Assembly (NCBI RefSeq): GCF_001017175.1
Contig: NZ_LCYG01000016.1
Span: 62,001 to 126,000, forward strand
Reading direction: 5' to 3'
From: Microvirga vignae
GTDB lineage: Bacteria; Pseudomonadota; Alphaproteobacteria; Rhizobiales; Beijerinckiaceae
DNA length: 64,000 bases
The translations under genes were made by a program, and so were the position numbers. This document shows, in pieces, positions 1 to 9,500 of the stretch. The stretch's first letter is position 1. Each line of letters begins with the position of its first letter. Under the pieces are notes generated by a model. It saw only the letters and a program-made list of their open reading frames with translations. It did no database searches and was not told the origin of the DNA.

Positions 1-1505
1 GCCTCTGCACGGGACACGTCGAAGCCGTCGAGAGCGCCCTTGTAGCGGGTCGCATCGGCGCCCTTGCCTTCCGTCCAGCCGACGAGATCGTCGGTGGCGC
101 AGCCGGCCAGGTCCTCGACATTCTTGATGTCGTTTTCGCCGAAGGCCACCAGCATGGCGGTGGTGACGCCGTCGATCTCCTTCAGATCGTCGGAGACACC
201 GAGCTCCTTGCGGCGGGCCTCGTTCTCGGCCTCGATGCGGGCCAGATACTCCTGGGCGCGGCTCTGGATTTCGCCGGCGGTGTCCTCGTCGAAGCCCTCG
301 ATGGACGCGACTTCGGCGGAATCCACATAGGCGATTTCCTCGACCGAGCGGAAGCCTTCGGAGGCGAGCAGCTGGCCCACCACCTCGTCCACGTCGAGAG
401 CGTTCATGAACAGCTCGGTGCGCTCGGCGAATTCCTTCTGACGGCGCTCGGACTCTTCAGCCTCGGTGAGGATGTCGATGTCCCAGCCGGTGAGCTGGGA
501 GGCCAGACGCACGTTCTGGCCGCGGCGGCCGATGGCGAGCGAGAGCTGGTCGTCGGGCACCACCACCTCGATGCGGTCGGCCTCCTCGTCGAGCACCACC
601 TTCACCACCTCGGCAGGCTGCAGCGCATTGACGATGAAGGTCGCCTGATCGGGGGACCACGGAATGATGTCGATCTTCTCGCCCTGAAGCTCGCCCACGA
701 CCGCCTGGACGCGGGAGCCGCGCATGCCGACGCAGGCGCCCACGGGATCGATCGAGGAATCGCGCGAGGTTACGGCGATCTTGGCGCGGGAGCCCGGATC
801 GCGGGCCACGGCCTGCACGGTGACGATGCCGTCATAGATCTCCGGCACTTCGGAGGCGAAGAGCTTCGCCATGAACTGCGGATGCGTGCGGGACAGGAAG
901 ATCTGCGGGCCACGGGTCTCGCGGCGCACGTCGAAGAGGTAGGCGCGGATACGGTCGCCCGGACGGAAGGTCTCGCGCGGAATCAGCTCGTCGCGGCGGA
1001 TGATCGCCTCGCCACGGCCGAGATCGACGATCACGTTGCCGTATTCGACGCGCTTGACCGCGCCGTTCACGATCTCGCCGATGCGGTCCTTGTATTCCTG
1101 GTACTGACGGTCACGCTCGGCATCGCGCACCTTCTGCACGATCACCTGCTTGGCCGACTGGGCCGCGATGCGTCCGAAATCGAACGGGGGCAGGGTGTCG
1201 GCGATCACGTCCCCCACCTGCGCTGCCGGATTGTGGCGGGCCCGGGCTTCTGAGAGGGTGATCTCGCGGGAATCGTTCTCCAGCGCGCCGTCCTCGACCA
1301 CGAGGAGGTGGCGGGAGAGGCGCAGCTCGCCGGTCTTCGGGTTGATCTCGGCGTGGATGTCGGTCTCGGCGCCGTAGCGGGAGCGCGCAGCCTTCGCGAT
1401 GGCGTCCGCCATGGCGTCCAGCACGATCTGCTTGTCGATCACCTTCTCACGCGCGACCGCATCGGCGATCTGCAAGAGCTCAAGCCTGTTGGCGCTAACA
1501 GCCAT
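1..1505 (-). CDS. nusA: Transcription termination/antitermination factor NusA (C-terminus beyond the window)
   Basis: NusA binds RNA polymerase and nascent RNA and modulates pausing, termination and antitermination. The ATG at 1505-1503 opens a frame that stays open for 501 codons to the window edge, so the 3' end is missing. In order one sees the N-terminal polymerase-binding domain (starts [18 protein letters not shown]), an S1 domain near residues 140-200 ([21 protein letters not shown]), KH domains ([32 protein letters not shown]) and the acidic helix-hairpin repeats typical of long proteobacterial NusA. It follows rimP by 12 bp, the usual rimP-nusA order, and probably shares the promoter and leader upstream of rimP. 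Confidence 0.97.
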   Translation of the reverse strand, partial: MAVSANRLELLQIADAVAREKVIDKQIVLDAMADAIAKAARSRYGAETDIHAEINPKTGELRLSRHLLVVEDGALENDSREITLSEARARHNPAAQVGDVIADTLPPFDFGRIAAQSAKQVIVQKVRDAERDRQYQEYKDRIGEIVNGAVKRVEYGNVIVDLGRGEAIIRRDELIPRETFRPGDRIRAYLFDVRRETRGPQIFLSRTHPQFMAKLFASEVPEIYDGIVTVQAVARDPGSRAKIAVTSRDSSIDPVGACVGMRGSRVQAVVGELQGEKIDIIPWSPDQATFIVNALQPAEVVKVVLDEEADRIEVVVPDDQLSLAIGRRGQNVRLASQLTGWDIDILTEAEESERRQKEFAERTELFMNALDVDEVVGQLLASEGFRSVEEIAYVDSAEVASIEGFDEDTAGEIQSRAQEYLARIEAENEARRKELGVSDDLKEIDGVTTAMLVAFGENDIKNVEDLAGCATDDLVGWTEGKGADATRYKGALDGFDVSRAE

Positions 1506-1517
1506 TGAGGTCACTCC

Positions 1518-2141
1518 TTAATTCGGTTTTGTCTTGGACGGGCTGCGCGGTTCCGGCGCTTCCACCACGTCCGTGTCTTCATCGAGATCGTCCGTGGTCG
1601 GCGCGGTTCCCCGGCGCAGCGATTCACGGATCAGGTCGTCTGTCAGGACGAGATGCGCCTCGCCCAGATCGGTCAGAGGCAGGCGCGCGATGGGCTCCAG
1701 GCCCTCTTTGACGTCCGGAAGCTCGACCACGAGCTTGCCGTCCTCCACGCCCCGGAGGAAGCCTCGAAAGCGCTTGCGGCCATCCACCGGCACGGCCATC
1801 TCGATCTTCGCCTCGTGGCCGGTCCAGCGCTCGAAATCGCTGGCGCGCACGAGCGGGCGGTCGATCCCCGGCGAGGAGACCTCAAGATAATAGGCCGTCG
1901 AGATCGGATCTTCGAGATCCAGGACCGGCGAAATCGCGCGGCTTAACGTTTCGCAATCGTCCACCGACATGGTGCCGTCCGGCCTCTCGGCCATGATCTG
2001 CACGGTGCAGCCATTCGTGCCGGTCACCTTCACCCGCACGAGATTGAAGCCCAGATCCTCGATCACGGGCTCGACGATGGCAGCCACCCGGGCGGCAACG
2101 CCGTTTTCCGTAATCAGCCGCTTGTCGCGTTCGTTCGTCAT
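1518..2141 (-). CDS. rimP: Ribosome maturation factor RimP
   Basis: RimP assists assembly of the 30S subunit. The protein is 207 residues if it starts at the ATG at 2141 ([14 protein letters not shown]), which has GGGGAG just upstream; the frame is open further upstream but that part includes the leader hairpin and is unlikely to be translated. The N-terminal domain ([18 protein letters not shown], then [14 protein letters not shown] and [14 protein letters not shown]) is the RimP signature. The C-terminal tail is acidic and somewhat long ([13 protein letters not shown]). It is co-directional with nusA. Confidence 0.96.
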   Translation of the reverse strand: MTNERDKRLITENGVAARVAAIVEPVIEDLGFNLVRVKVTGTNGCTVQIMAERPDGTMSVDDCETLSRAISPVLDLEDPISTAYYLEVSSPGIDRPLVRASDFERWTGHEAKIEMAVPVDGRKRFRGFLRGVEDGKLVVELPDVKEGLEPIARLPLTDLGEAHLVLTDDLIRESLRRGTAPTTDDLDEDTDVVEAPEPRSPSKTKPN

Positions 2142-2171
2142 GGCTCCCCGAAGCTCCGGCGTTCGAGCAAT

Positions 2172-2202
2172 AAAAAAGAGCGGACCCGGCGGGGCCCACT
2201 CT
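2172..2202 (-). terminator. Terminator-like hairpin in the rimP-nusA leader
   Basis: On the minus strand an 11-bp stem (AGAGTGGGCCC with GGGTCCGCTCT, two G-U pairs, 4-nt loop, 2177-2202) is followed directly by six T residues (2172-2177). It lies about 30 nt upstream of the rimP start and downstream of a promoter-like sequence. That arrangement suits transcription attenuation of the operon encoding NusA, as known for the E. coli metY-rimP-nusA leader; regulation here is inference. Confidence 0.6.
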
Positions 2203-2243
2203 CGACCAGCAGCTTGACGCTGCAACCAGAGCTGACAACCGCA

Positions 2244-2272
2244 GATATACTGATTCAAGCCCGAAAAAGCAA
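2244..2272 (-). promoter_or_regulatory. Putative promoter of rimP-nusA
   Basis: On the minus strand TTGCTT (2272-2267) and TATATC (2249-2244) are separated by exactly 17 bp. This is a fair match to the alphaproteobacterial housekeeping pattern. Transcription would start near 2237, about 35 nt before the leader hairpin. Confidence 0.4.
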
Positions 2273-2360
2273 GGGTCCTGCAAAAGGGGCCTCTTTCGCA
2301 AGCCCGCTGTCCTGATTCAGGAGCACCACGTTATCACGGCTTCAATGAGGCTATGTTAAA

Positions 2361-2472
2361 GCATCGGATCGATCCCAAAGGTGGAATCCACTTTTGGGTC
2401 CGATGCTCTCCTTCTTGATGAGCGCATCGTTTGTTGCGGAAAACCGGATCCACTTTTCCGCACGATGCGCTA
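2361..2472. repeat. Two-hairpin intergenic repeat, copy 1
   Basis: The element has two adjacent imperfect palindromes. The first runs from GCATCGGATC through CACTTTTGG to GTCCGATGC; the second from GCGCATCGTTTG through CGGAAAACCGGATCCAC to TTTTCCGCACGATGCGC. The same layout recurs at about 22641, 25116, 27659 and 29036, with a half copy at 21439. It lies between divergent rimP and the HlyD-like gene and probably contributes to the latter's leader. Confidence 0.8.
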
Positions 2473-2500
2473 GAGGAAGACGTTCCCTGGGGAGCCTGCC

Positions 2501-3499
2501 TTGAAGATCTCCCGCGTCCTTCTTGTTCTCGCACTGCTTCTTGTGGCCGCAGCCGCCTATTGGCGCCTCGGCAGGCCTCGGGACGTCGCCATCGTCATGC
2601 CCACTCGCGGCGATGCGGCGGAGATCGTCTACGCTACCGGCGTGGTGGAGCCGCGCATCTGGGCGAAGGTGACGCCGCTCTTGCGGGAGCGGATCGTCGA
2701 GCTGTGCAATTGCGAGGGCGAGGCCGTGGAGAAGGGCGCCGAACTCGCCCATCTCGATGACCGGCAGGCCCAGGCGAGCCTCTCCGAGCTTCGCGCGCGC
2801 CAGAGATTCCTGAGAGCCGATTACGAGCGGGTCTCCACCCTTGTCGAGCGCCGGGTCGCCAGCGAGCAGGCTCTCGACCGCGCCCGAAGCGAGCTGAGTC
2901 AGATCGAGGCGCTGATCGCCGGCCAGGAGACAAGGCTCGAGACCTACGTTCTGCGGGCGCCCATGAGCGGCGTCGTCCTGCGCCAGGACGGCGAGGTGGG
3001 GGAGGTGGCCGAGCCCGGTACGGTTCTGTTCTGGGTCGGCGAGCCGAAGCCGCTGCTGGTGGAAGCCGAGGTGAACGAGGAGGACATCCCGCGTGTCGCG
3101 GTGGGCCAGCGCGCGGTTCTCAAGGCCGACGCGTTTCCGGACCGGGTTCTGGAAGCGACCCTCGATTCCATCACGCCGAAGGGCGACCCGGTCGCCAAGA
3201 CCTACCGGGTGCGTCTCGCACTCCCTGAGACGACGCCGCTGCGCATCGGCATGACGGTGGAAGTGAATGTGATCGTCCAGGTCTCCGCCAACGCGCTTCT
3301 CGTGCCCACCAATGCCCTTCGCGGCGGCGCTCTCTTCACCGTGGAGAATGGCGTCGCCAGGCGTCATGATGTGAAAGTCGGGATTCGCGGCGCCAGCAAC
3401 ACGCAAGTGTTGTCGGGTCTCGATGAGACCGAGTGCGTGATCGTGCCGTTCCCGGAGGATCTCGCTGATGGGGCGAAGGTGAGAGAAAAGAGAGGCTGA
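2501..3499 (+). CDS. HlyD/MacA-type periplasmic adaptor subunit of an ABC exporter
   Basis: A 332-residue membrane-fusion (adaptor) protein that should link the inner-membrane ABC exporter encoded downstream to the periplasm. It starts with TTG at 2501, preceded by CTGGGGAG at 2487-2494. An N-terminal hydrophobic helix (residues 5-20) anchors or exports it. A helical hairpin rich in Arg/Glu/Leu (about 85-140) is flanked by the two halves of a lipoyl-like domain (VEKGAELAHLDDRQAQASL and LRAPMSGVVLRQDGEVGE), then a beta-barrel (VAVGQRAVLKADAFPD). The substrate cannot be read from sequence. The permease starts 2 bp after its stop. Confidence 0.85.
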   Translation: MKISRVLLVLALLLVAAAAYWRLGRPRDVAIVMPTRGDAAEIVYATGVVEPRIWAKVTPLLRERIVELCNCEGEAVEKGAELAHLDDRQAQASLSELRARQRFLRADYERVSTLVERRVASEQALDRARSELSQIEALIAGQETRLETYVLRAPMSGVVLRQDGEVGEVAEPGTVLFWVGEPKPLLVEAEVNEEDIPRVAVGQRAVLKADAFPDRVLEATLDSITPKGDPVAKTYRVRLALPETTPLRIGMTVEVNVIVQVSANALLVPTNALRGGALFTVENGVARRHDVKVGIRGASNTQVLSGLDETECVIVPFPEDLADGAKVREKRG

Positions 3500-3501
3500 G
3501 C

Positions 3502-4749
3502 ATGCGCCTCATCCTGGAGCTGGCCCTGACCCATATCGCCGGACGCGGCCGCCAGACCATCGTGGCCATTCTCGGTGTCGCGCTGGGCGTCGGTTTTTCC
3601 ATCGCCATGGCGGCGCTGATGCAGGGCACGGAGAAGGATTTCATCGCGCAGCTCGTCGACACCATGCCCCATGTGCAGATCAGTGACGAGCGTCGCACGC
3701 CCCGCCGGCAGCCGGCCGAGGATCTGTTTTCCGCCGTGCAGTTCGAGGGCCTGCGACCGAAAGAGGATCGCCGCGGCATCCTCAATCCCGCCGCCGCTTT
3801 CGCATCCCTGCGCTCCTGGGTGCCGGGCCGCATGGCGCAGAGTCTGCGCACGCAGGGCGTGGTTCGATATGCAGGGCGCGACGTCGGCGTTTCCATCATC
3901 GGCATCGAGCCGGAGATCGAAGCAACGGTTTCCTCCGTTGCGGGCGACTTCGTTGAAGGAAGTTTCGATGCCCTGCAGGCGGGCGGCAACAACATCGTCG
4001 TCGGAGACACACTGGCGCAGCGCCTTGGCGCGTCGATGGGCACGACGATCCAGCTCGTGTCTCCTACGGGGCAGTCGCGCGGCTTCAAGATCGTCGGACA
4101 GTTCCACACCGGCAGCAATGCCCGCGACGAAGGTGAGACCTATGTGCTCTTGAAGAACGCGCAGATTCTCTCCGAGCGGCCGAATGCCATCAACGAAATC
4201 CGCCTTCGCCTGGACGATCCGGAGGCTGCGCCCCGCGTAGCCCGTCAGGCGGAAGCGGAACTCGGCTACAAGGCCGTGCCCTGGCAGGAGGCGAACGAGT
4301 CGCTGCTCGAAGCGCTCGTGGTGCGCAACGTGGTGATGTACACGGTGGTCGGCGCAATCCTGCTCGTGGCGGGTTTCGGCATCTTCAACATCATCTCCAC
4401 CATCACGCACGAGAAGGCGCGCGACATCGCCATCCTGAAATCGCTCGGTTTCACCCAACGCAACATGCGCCGCCTGTTTCTCATCGAGGGATTGACGCTG
4501 GGTTTCGCCGGTTCCGTTGCCGGATGGCTGATCGGTTTTCTTCTCTGCTTCGCGCTTTCGCAGTTGGAGTTCAAGCTCTCCGGTGCAGCTGTCGGGCGCG
4601 AGATCACGCGTCTGCCGCTCTTCTGGACGCCCTGGCATTACGTGATCGCGTCTGCTTTCGCGCTCGGGTCCGCGGGCGTGGCGGGCTATCTCCCCGCGCG
4701 CCAGGCAGCACGACTCAATCCGGTCGACATCATCCGGGGAGCCACATGA
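3502..4749 (+). CDS. FtsX/MacB-like ABC transporter permease
   Basis: A 415-residue inner-membrane permease of the FtsX/MacB class. There is one N-terminal membrane helix (about 15-38), a large periplasmic domain (about 40-275), then three C-terminal helices around VVMYTVVGAILLVAGFGIF, LTLGFAGSVAGWLIGFLLC and HYVIASAFALGSAGVAGYL. It ends with the family hallmark LPARQAARLNPVDIIRG. The start is 2 bp after the adaptor stop, and the end overlaps the ATPase start in an ATGA arrangement, so the three proteins are probably co-translated. Confidence 0.88.
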   Translation: MRLILELALTHIAGRGRQTIVAILGVALGVGFSIAMAALMQGTEKDFIAQLVDTMPHVQISDERRTPRRQPAEDLFSAVQFEGLRPKEDRRGILNPAAAFASLRSWVPGRMAQSLRTQGVVRYAGRDVGVSIIGIEPEIEATVSSVAGDFVEGSFDALQAGGNNIVVGDTLAQRLGASMGTTIQLVSPTGQSRGFKIVGQFHTGSNARDEGETYVLLKNAQILSERPNAINEIRLRLDDPEAAPRVARQAEAELGYKAVPWQEANESLLEALVVRNVVMYTVVGAILLVAGFGIFNIISTITHEKARDIAILKSLGFTQRNMRRLFLIEGLTLGFAGSVAGWLIGFLLCFALSQLEFKLSGAAVGREITRLPLFWTPWHYVIASAFALGSAGVAGYLPARQAARLNPVDIIRGAT

Positions 4750-5447
4750 GCGCGCTGATCGAAGCCGAGCATCTCACCCGGATTCTGCCGGCGATCGTAC
4801 CGGTGACGTTGGTGCGGGACGTGTCTCTCACTGTTGGTGAAAAGGAATTCGTGGCGGTCACCGGCCCATCCGGCTCCGGCAAGTCGTCGCTTCTCTACCT
4901 GCTTGGCCTGCTCGATCGCCCGACCAGCGGCACGCTGAAAATCGCGGGGCAGGACACATCGCAACTCGATGATGACGAGCTCGCGCGCCTGCGCCTCGAG
5001 AGCCTCGGCTTCGTGTTCCAGTTCCACTTCCTGCTGCCTGAATTCAGCGTGCTGAAAAACGTGGAGCTGCCGATGCGAAAGGCAGGGTACCTCTCCGCAT
5101 CTGAAATGAGCGACCGTGCCACGAGCCTGCTGGAGGATCTCGGCCTTGCAGGCCATCTCGACAAGCGGCCCGATCAGCTCTCGGGCGGCCAGCGTCAGCG
5201 CGTGGCGGTGGCTCGCGCGCTCGCCAACGATCCGCACGTTGTGCTCGCCGACGAGCCGACGGGAAGCCTCGACAGCAAGAGTTCCGAGCAGGTCTTCACC
5301 ATCCTGCAGGATCTCGTGAGGAAGCGCGGCAAGACGGTGATCGCCGTTACCCATGACATGGATATCGCCGCCCGTGTCGACCGTCGCATCCATCTCGTCG
5401 ACGGCAAGGTGGTGAGCGACGAGCGCGTTGCCCAAGCGGTTGTGTAA
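4746..5447 (+). CDS. ABC transporter ATP-binding protein (LolD/MacB-type)
   Basis: A 233-residue ATPase that powers the exporter encoded by the two preceding genes. Walker A (GPSGSGKSS) is at about 40-48, the Q-loop region reads FVFQFHFLLPEFSVLKNVELP, the signature LSGGQRQRVAVARAL starts near 145, Walker B with the D-loop (VVLADEPTGSLD) is near 165, and the switch His is in VIAVTHD. The start is the ATG overlapping the permease stop. The closest classes are LolD, MacB N-domain and DevA; the missing LolC/LolE-type partners argue against a Lol system. Confidence 0.9.
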   Translation: MSALIEAEHLTRILPAIVPVTLVRDVSLTVGEKEFVAVTGPSGSGKSSLLYLLGLLDRPTSGTLKIAGQDTSQLDDDELARLRLESLGFVFQFHFLLPEFSVLKNVELPMRKAGYLSASEMSDRATSLLEDLGLAGHLDKRPDQLSGGQRQRVAVARALANDPHVVLADEPTGSLDSKSSEQVFTILQDLVRKRGKTVIAVTHDMDIAARVDRRIHLVDGKVVSDERVAQAVV

Positions 5448-5456
5448 GCGGCAGCG

Positions 5457-6140
5457 TCAGACGCGCACGAAGGTCAGATAGCTCGGCACGCGGCCCTCGC
5501 GGATGGCCTTGGCCTCGTAGCGTGTGCCCGGCCAGCCCTCATAGGGCTTGCGCCAGTCATCGGCGCGCTTCGCGGTCCAGCGGAAGTGCTTGGAGCGGAG
5601 CACCCGGGTCAGGACCCAGCCGATGTAGTCGTCGATGTCGCTGGCAAAGCGCAGCTCCCCGCCGGGCTTCATGATGCGCGCCAGCGTCGTGAGCATCTCG
5701 TCGGAGACGAGGCGGCGCTTGCGCTGGCGGCGCTTCGGCCACGGATCAGGATAGAGGATGTAGACCCGGTCGAACGATGCGTCGGGCAGGGTCGGCAGGA
5801 GCTTGGTGACGTCGTCGTCCCACACGCGGATGTTGCCGAGCTTTTCGTGGTCGATGGCGGCAAGCAGTTTCGCCATGCCGTTCACGAAGGGCTCGCAGCC
5901 GATGAAGTTGATGTCGCGATGGGTACGGGCCTGGTGGGCAAGATGCTCGCCGCCGCCGAAGCCGATCTCGAGCCAGGTTTCGCGTGCGTCCGCATTGGGA
6001 AACTGGCTGGAGGGAGCGCTGCCCGGGATCACGCGGATCGCGGGCAGCAGGTTTTGGATCAGGTCATCCTGACCGGAGCGAAGCTTCTTGCCTTTCCGGC
6101 GCCCGAAGAAAGCGCCGGTCTTTTGAGATGCTTCGCTCAT
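5457..6140 (-). CDS. trmB: tRNA (guanine-N7-)-methyltransferase
   Basis: TrmB methylates G46 of tRNA using SAM. The 227-residue protein has motif I (WLEIGFGGGEHL), the acidic-Asn segment NIRVWDDDVTKLLP and the TrmB signature LYPDPWPKRRQRKRR. It is 6 bp downstream of metK, the source of its cofactor, and converges on the ABC exporter operon with only 9 bp between the stops. Confidence 0.96.
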   Translation of the reverse strand: MSEASQKTGAFFGRRKGKKLRSGQDDLIQNLLPAIRVIPGSAPSSQFPNADARETWLEIGFGGGEHLAHQARTHRDINFIGCEPFVNGMAKLLAAIDHEKLGNIRVWDDDVTKLLPTLPDASFDRVYILYPDPWPKRRQRKRRLVSDEMLTTLARIMKPGGELRFASDIDDYIGWVLTRVLRSKHFRWTAKRADDWRKPYEGWPGTRYEAKAIREGRVPSYLTFVRV

Positions 6141-6146
6141 AGGAGA

Positions 6147-7322
6147 TCAGAAGGCCGACTTGAGGGCGCTGGCGAGGTCGGTGCGCTCCCAGGAGAAGCC
6201 GCCGTCCGCTTCCGGCGTGCGACCGAAATGGCCATAAGCGGAGGTGCGCGCATAGATCGGCTTGTTGAGGCCGAGATGCGTGCGGATGCCACGCGGGGAG
6301 AGGTCCATGATCTCCATGAGAACGGCCTCGAGCTTGTCCTCGCTCACCTTGCCGGTCTCGTGCAGGTCCACGTAGATCGACAGGGGCTTGGCCACGCCGA
6401 TGGCGTAGGAGAGCTGCAGGGTGCAGCGCTCGGCGAGGCCCGCGGCCACCACGTTCTTGGCGAGGTAGCGGGCGGCATAAGCCGCCGAGCGGTCCACCTT
6501 GGTCGGGTCCTTGCCGGAGAAGGCGCCGCCGCCATGCGGAGCCGCGCCGCCATAGGTGTCGACGATGATCTTGCGGCCGGTGAGACCGCAATCGCCGTCG
6601 GGTCCGCCGATCACGAACTTGCCGGTGGGGTTGACGTGCCAGATGGTATCGGCCGAGATCCAGCCCTCGGGCAGAGTCTGACGTATATAGGGCTCGACGA
6701 TCGCGCGCACGTCATTGGAGGAGAGGTTCTCGTCCAGGTGCTGCGTGGAGAGAACGATCTGCGTGGCGGTGACGGGCTTGCCGTTCTCGTAGCGGACCGT
6801 GACCTGGCTCTTGGCGTCGGGACCGAGCTTGGCGGCATCGCCGACCTTGCCCTTGCGGGCGGCGGTCAGGTTCTCGAGGATCTTGTGGGCGTAGTAGATC
6901 GGCGCCGGCATCAGCTCCGGCGTCTCGTTGCAGGCATAGCCGAACATGATGCCCTGGTCGCCCGCACCTTCGTCCTTGTCGCCACCGGCGTCCACGCCCT
7001 GAGCGATGTGGGCCGACTGGGCGTGCAGGTAGACGTCGATCTCGGCGTTCTTCCAGTGGAAGCCTTCCTGCTCGTAGCCGATGTCCTTGATGGCGTCGCG
7101 GGCGAGCTGGATCACCTTGTCCTTGGTGATCGACTCAGGGCCGCGCACCTCACCGGCGATAACGACACGGTTGGTGGTGGCCAGGGTCTCGCAGGCGACA
7201 CGCGCTTCCGGCTCGGCTGCGAGATAAGCGTCGACGACGGCATCGGAGATCCGGTCGCAAACCTTGTCCGGATGGCCTTCGGACACCGACTCGCTGGTGA
7301 AAAGATAGCTTGACCGCCGCAC
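6147..7322 (-). CDS. metK: S-adenosylmethionine synthase
   Basis: MetK makes SAM from methionine and ATP. The best start is GTG at 7322 ([20 protein letters not shown]) with AAAGGA 8 nt upstream, giving 391 residues, the usual length; an in-frame extension to 7382 lacks family sequence. Signatures are [25 protein letters not shown] and [19 protein letters not shown]. It lies between the XRE regulator and trmB, a common order in rhizobia. A CTTGAC box at 7416-7411 may belong to its own promoter but the -10 is poor, and I recognise no SAM riboswitch in the 106-bp leader. Confidence 0.97.
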   Translation of the reverse strand: MRRSSYLFTSESVSEGHPDKVCDRISDAVVDAYLAAEPEARVACETLATTNRVVIAGEVRGPESITKDKVIQLARDAIKDIGYEQEGFHWKNAEIDVYLHAQSAHIAQGVDAGGDKDEGAGDQGIMFGYACNETPELMPAPIYYAHKILENLTAARKGKVGDAAKLGPDAKSQVTVRYENGKPVTATQIVLSTQHLDENLSSNDVRAIVEPYIRQTLPEGWISADTIWHVNPTGKFVIGGPDGDCGLTGRKIIVDTYGGAAPHGGGAFSGKDPTKVDRSAAYAARYLAKNVVAAGLAERCTLQLSYAIGVAKPLSIYVDLHETGKVSEDKLEAVLMEIMDLSPRGIRTHLGLNKPIYARTSAYGHFGRTPEADGGFSWERTDLASALKSAF

Positions 7323-7428
7323 GATAGAATTCCTTTGAGGCAAACACGAAAAGCACGGCTCACACGGGCCGTAAGCCTGCACTCAGGTCATGCCTCAGGC
7401 CGGCGGAAAGGTCAAGCGAACGCGTTCT

Positions 7429-7842
7429 TTATGACGAACGTTCCTGCTCGTCCTGGGCCGCGAGCGATGTCACCAGCTGGACGATGCTCTTGCGGACCTT
7501 GGCGCTCTTGATGCTGGTAAAGGTGCGGATGAGCTGCAGGCCTTCCGGGGTCGACATGACGTCCGCGAGGTAAGGCGGTGATTCCTGTTCCGCAAAGCCA
7601 GGTTCTGTCTTGCCGCTCTTGATGCCATTGAAAAAGAAATGGATGTCGACGCCCAGGATCTTGGCAATGTCGACGAGGCGACCCACGCTGATCCGGTTCA
7701 TGCCTTTTTCGTATTTCTGGACCTGCTGAAAGGTAAGGCCAAGCATTTCACCAAGCTTTTCTTGGCTCATGCCAATCGAAATACGACGCATACGCACCCG
7801 TGTTCCGATTTCCTTATCAATCGAGCTGGTCGACTTCTTCAT
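7429..7842 (-). CDS. XRE-family transcriptional regulator (PraR/PhrR-like)
   Basis: A 137-residue DNA-binding regulator with a Cro/CI-type helix-turn-helix at about residues 12-65 (RVRMRRISIGMSQEKLGEML, then GLTFQQVQKYEKGMNRIS). The start is taken as ATG 7842, with GGGG a few bases upstream; a TTG at 7863 would add seven residues. Its position between lnt and metK is that of praR/phrR in rhizobia, a regulator of acid response, quorum sensing and biofilm; the orthology is inferred from order and motif. Confidence 0.85.
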   Translation of the reverse strand: MKKSTSSIDKEIGTRVRMRRISIGMSQEKLGEMLGLTFQQVQKYEKGMNRISVGRLVDIAKILGVDIHFFFNGIKSGKTEPGFAEQESPPYLADVMSTPEGLQLIRTFTSIKSAKVRKSIVQLVTSLAAQDEQERSS

Positions 7843-7892
7843 GGCCCCAGGCTTTCTTGTCAAAGCTGACGTAACGCCATGTCCTTGTCATC

Positions 7893-9500
7893 TTAGATGG
7901 AGGACACTCTTTGTTTTCGGCGTACAATCAAGGTCATTAAGCAGATCACAAGCATGGCCGTCAAAGAAAACCTACTTGTTTTTGAAGAAAGATTTGCTTT
8001 CGCTGCAACCGGTAACTTTGCGTCTAGGATACCTTCAACTCCAAGTGGAATACTGTCCACAATCCGGCCGTAAGGGTCGACAACCGCTGAGATTCCTGTG
8101 TTGGCGGCCCTTACCATCGGTAGACCTTCCTCTACAGAACGCAGGCGTGCCTGTGCGAAGTGCTGGTAAGGTCCCGTGGTCTGTCCGAACCAGCCGTCAT
8201 TGGTGACGTTGAGGATCAGGTCGGGGCGGGGGCCCTCAGGGAGGATATCACCGGGAAAGATCGCCTCATAGCAGATCGTGGCGGCCACCGGCGGCAATCC
8301 TGGAATGGAGAGCAGTCGACGCTCCTGGCTGGGCTCGAAGCCTCCCGGGATATGCACGAATTGGCGCAGGCCCACGGCTCGGATCAGGGTATCGAGGACC
8401 TTCGGCACGTATTCGCCGAAGGGCACCAGATGTACCTTGTCGTAATGCCCAAGAATGGTGCCGCGATCGTCGATCACCTGGATCGCGTTGTAGAACTTGC
8501 CGACCGCCTCGCCGGGCAGCGGCTCGTCCATGCGCGCGGCGCCCGTGATCAGCACGGAGCCCGGTTCAAGAAGACCGCCAATTTGCGCGAGGGAAGCCGG
8601 ATCGCGGTGGAGAAGGAACGGGAAAGCCGATTCCGGCCAGATGATATGGGTAGCATCCGCAGCGGTCTGGCCGTCGCGGCCGGTGCTCGCGCTCAGGGTG
8701 AGATAGCGCCGCATGATGGCGTCGCGATTGCGCGGATTGAATTTGGCATCCTGAGGCAGATTGGGCTGCATGATGCGAAGGCGCACATTCTCGACGGTGG
8801 CTGTCGGCTCGGATGGAACGCGCCAGAAGCCGAAGGCCGCCATCGCGAGAAGCAATGCCACAGCAAGGCCCGGCACGGTCCAGCGCTCACGCGCCGTGCG
8901 GCCTGTGATTGCCAGTGCGGGAGAAGCACAGATCGCGATGGCGAGGAAGCTCAGTCCGTAGAGGCCGACGAGCGAGGCGCTCTGCATCAGCCACAGATTC
9001 TGGCCGAGCGCCATACCGGGATTGTTCCAGGGAAAGCCCGTGAAGACATGACCGCGCAGCCACTCGCTGATCGAAAGTCCGAAAGCAAGGGCGAAGACGC
9101 GCGAGGCATCGGGCAGCCACAGAAGGCGGGCAAGCGCAAAGCCGAAGGCGGTGAAGAAGGCGAGCAGAGCCGGAAGCCCCAGGACGCCGAAGGGCAGGGC
9201 CCAGGCGAATTGGTCTGCTTCCACGAGGAAGGCCGCGCCCAGCCACCAGAGCCCGGCTACGAAATATCCGAAGCCCCAGAACCAGCCGATGAGAGCCGCC
9301 GATTTGAGGGGAGCCCAACGGGAAGGACCCGCCTTGCCGGCCCCGTCGATGAGCCACACGGCGGGCGTGAGCGACAGGGCAAGCGCCGGCAGGAAGCCGA
9401 AGGGCGGCATGGCGAGCGCACCCGCAACGCCCGCTGCAAAGCTAAAGATCCAGCGGCGCCATCCCCGGGCGAGGATGGCGCGATCGGCGACAAGGATCAT
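7893..9500 (-). CDS. lnt: Apolipoprotein N-acyltransferase
   Basis: Lnt adds the third acyl chain to the N-terminal Cys of lipoproteins at the periplasmic face of the inner membrane. The 535-residue protein has about six N-terminal membrane helices, then a nitrilase-like domain with the catalytic triad visible as Glu in WPESAFPF, Lys in YDKVHLVPFGEYVP and Cys in ATICYEAIFP, and a closing C-terminal helix (FSLTAMLVICLMTLIV). Its ATG overlaps the stop of the upstream CorC-like gene. Confidence 0.96.
   Translation of the reverse strand: MILVADRAILARGWRRWIFSFAAGVAGALAMPPFGFLPALALSLTPAVWLIDGAGKAGPSRWAPLKSAALIGWFWGFGYFVAGLWWLGAAFLVEADQFAWALPFGVLGLPALLAFFTAFGFALARLLWLPDASRVFALAFGLSISEWLRGHVFTGFPWNNPGMALGQNLWLMQSASLVGLYGLSFLAIAICASPALAITGRTARERWTVPGLAVALLLAMAAFGFWRVPSEPTATVENVRLRIMQPNLPQDAKFNPRNRDAIMRRYLTLSASTGRDGQTAADATHIIWPESAFPFLLHRDPASLAQIGGLLEPGSVLITGAARMDEPLPGEAVGKFYNAIQVIDDRGTILGHYDKVHLVPFGEYVPKVLDTLIRAVGLRQFVHIPGGFEPSQERRLLSIPGLPPVAATICYEAIFPGDILPEGPRPDLILNVTNDGWFGQTTGPYQHFAQARLRSVEEGLPMVRAANTGISAVVDPYGRIVDSIPLGVEGILDAKLPVAAKANLSSKTSRFSLTAMLVICLMTLIVRRKQRVSSI

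Noticed and set aside
2351-4638. Two long minus-strand frames (351 and 424 codons) opposite the exporter operon
   Set aside because: Antisense to adaptor and permease genes with clear motifs; no recognisable protein sequence.
5586-7313. A 575-codon open frame on the plus strand
   Set aside because: It is antisense to trmB and metK, both unmistakable.
7323-7428. Possible SAM riboswitch in the metK leader
   Set aside because: The region is short and I cannot identify the SAM-II or SAM/SAH core; only a weak promoter-like CTTGAC box is seen.
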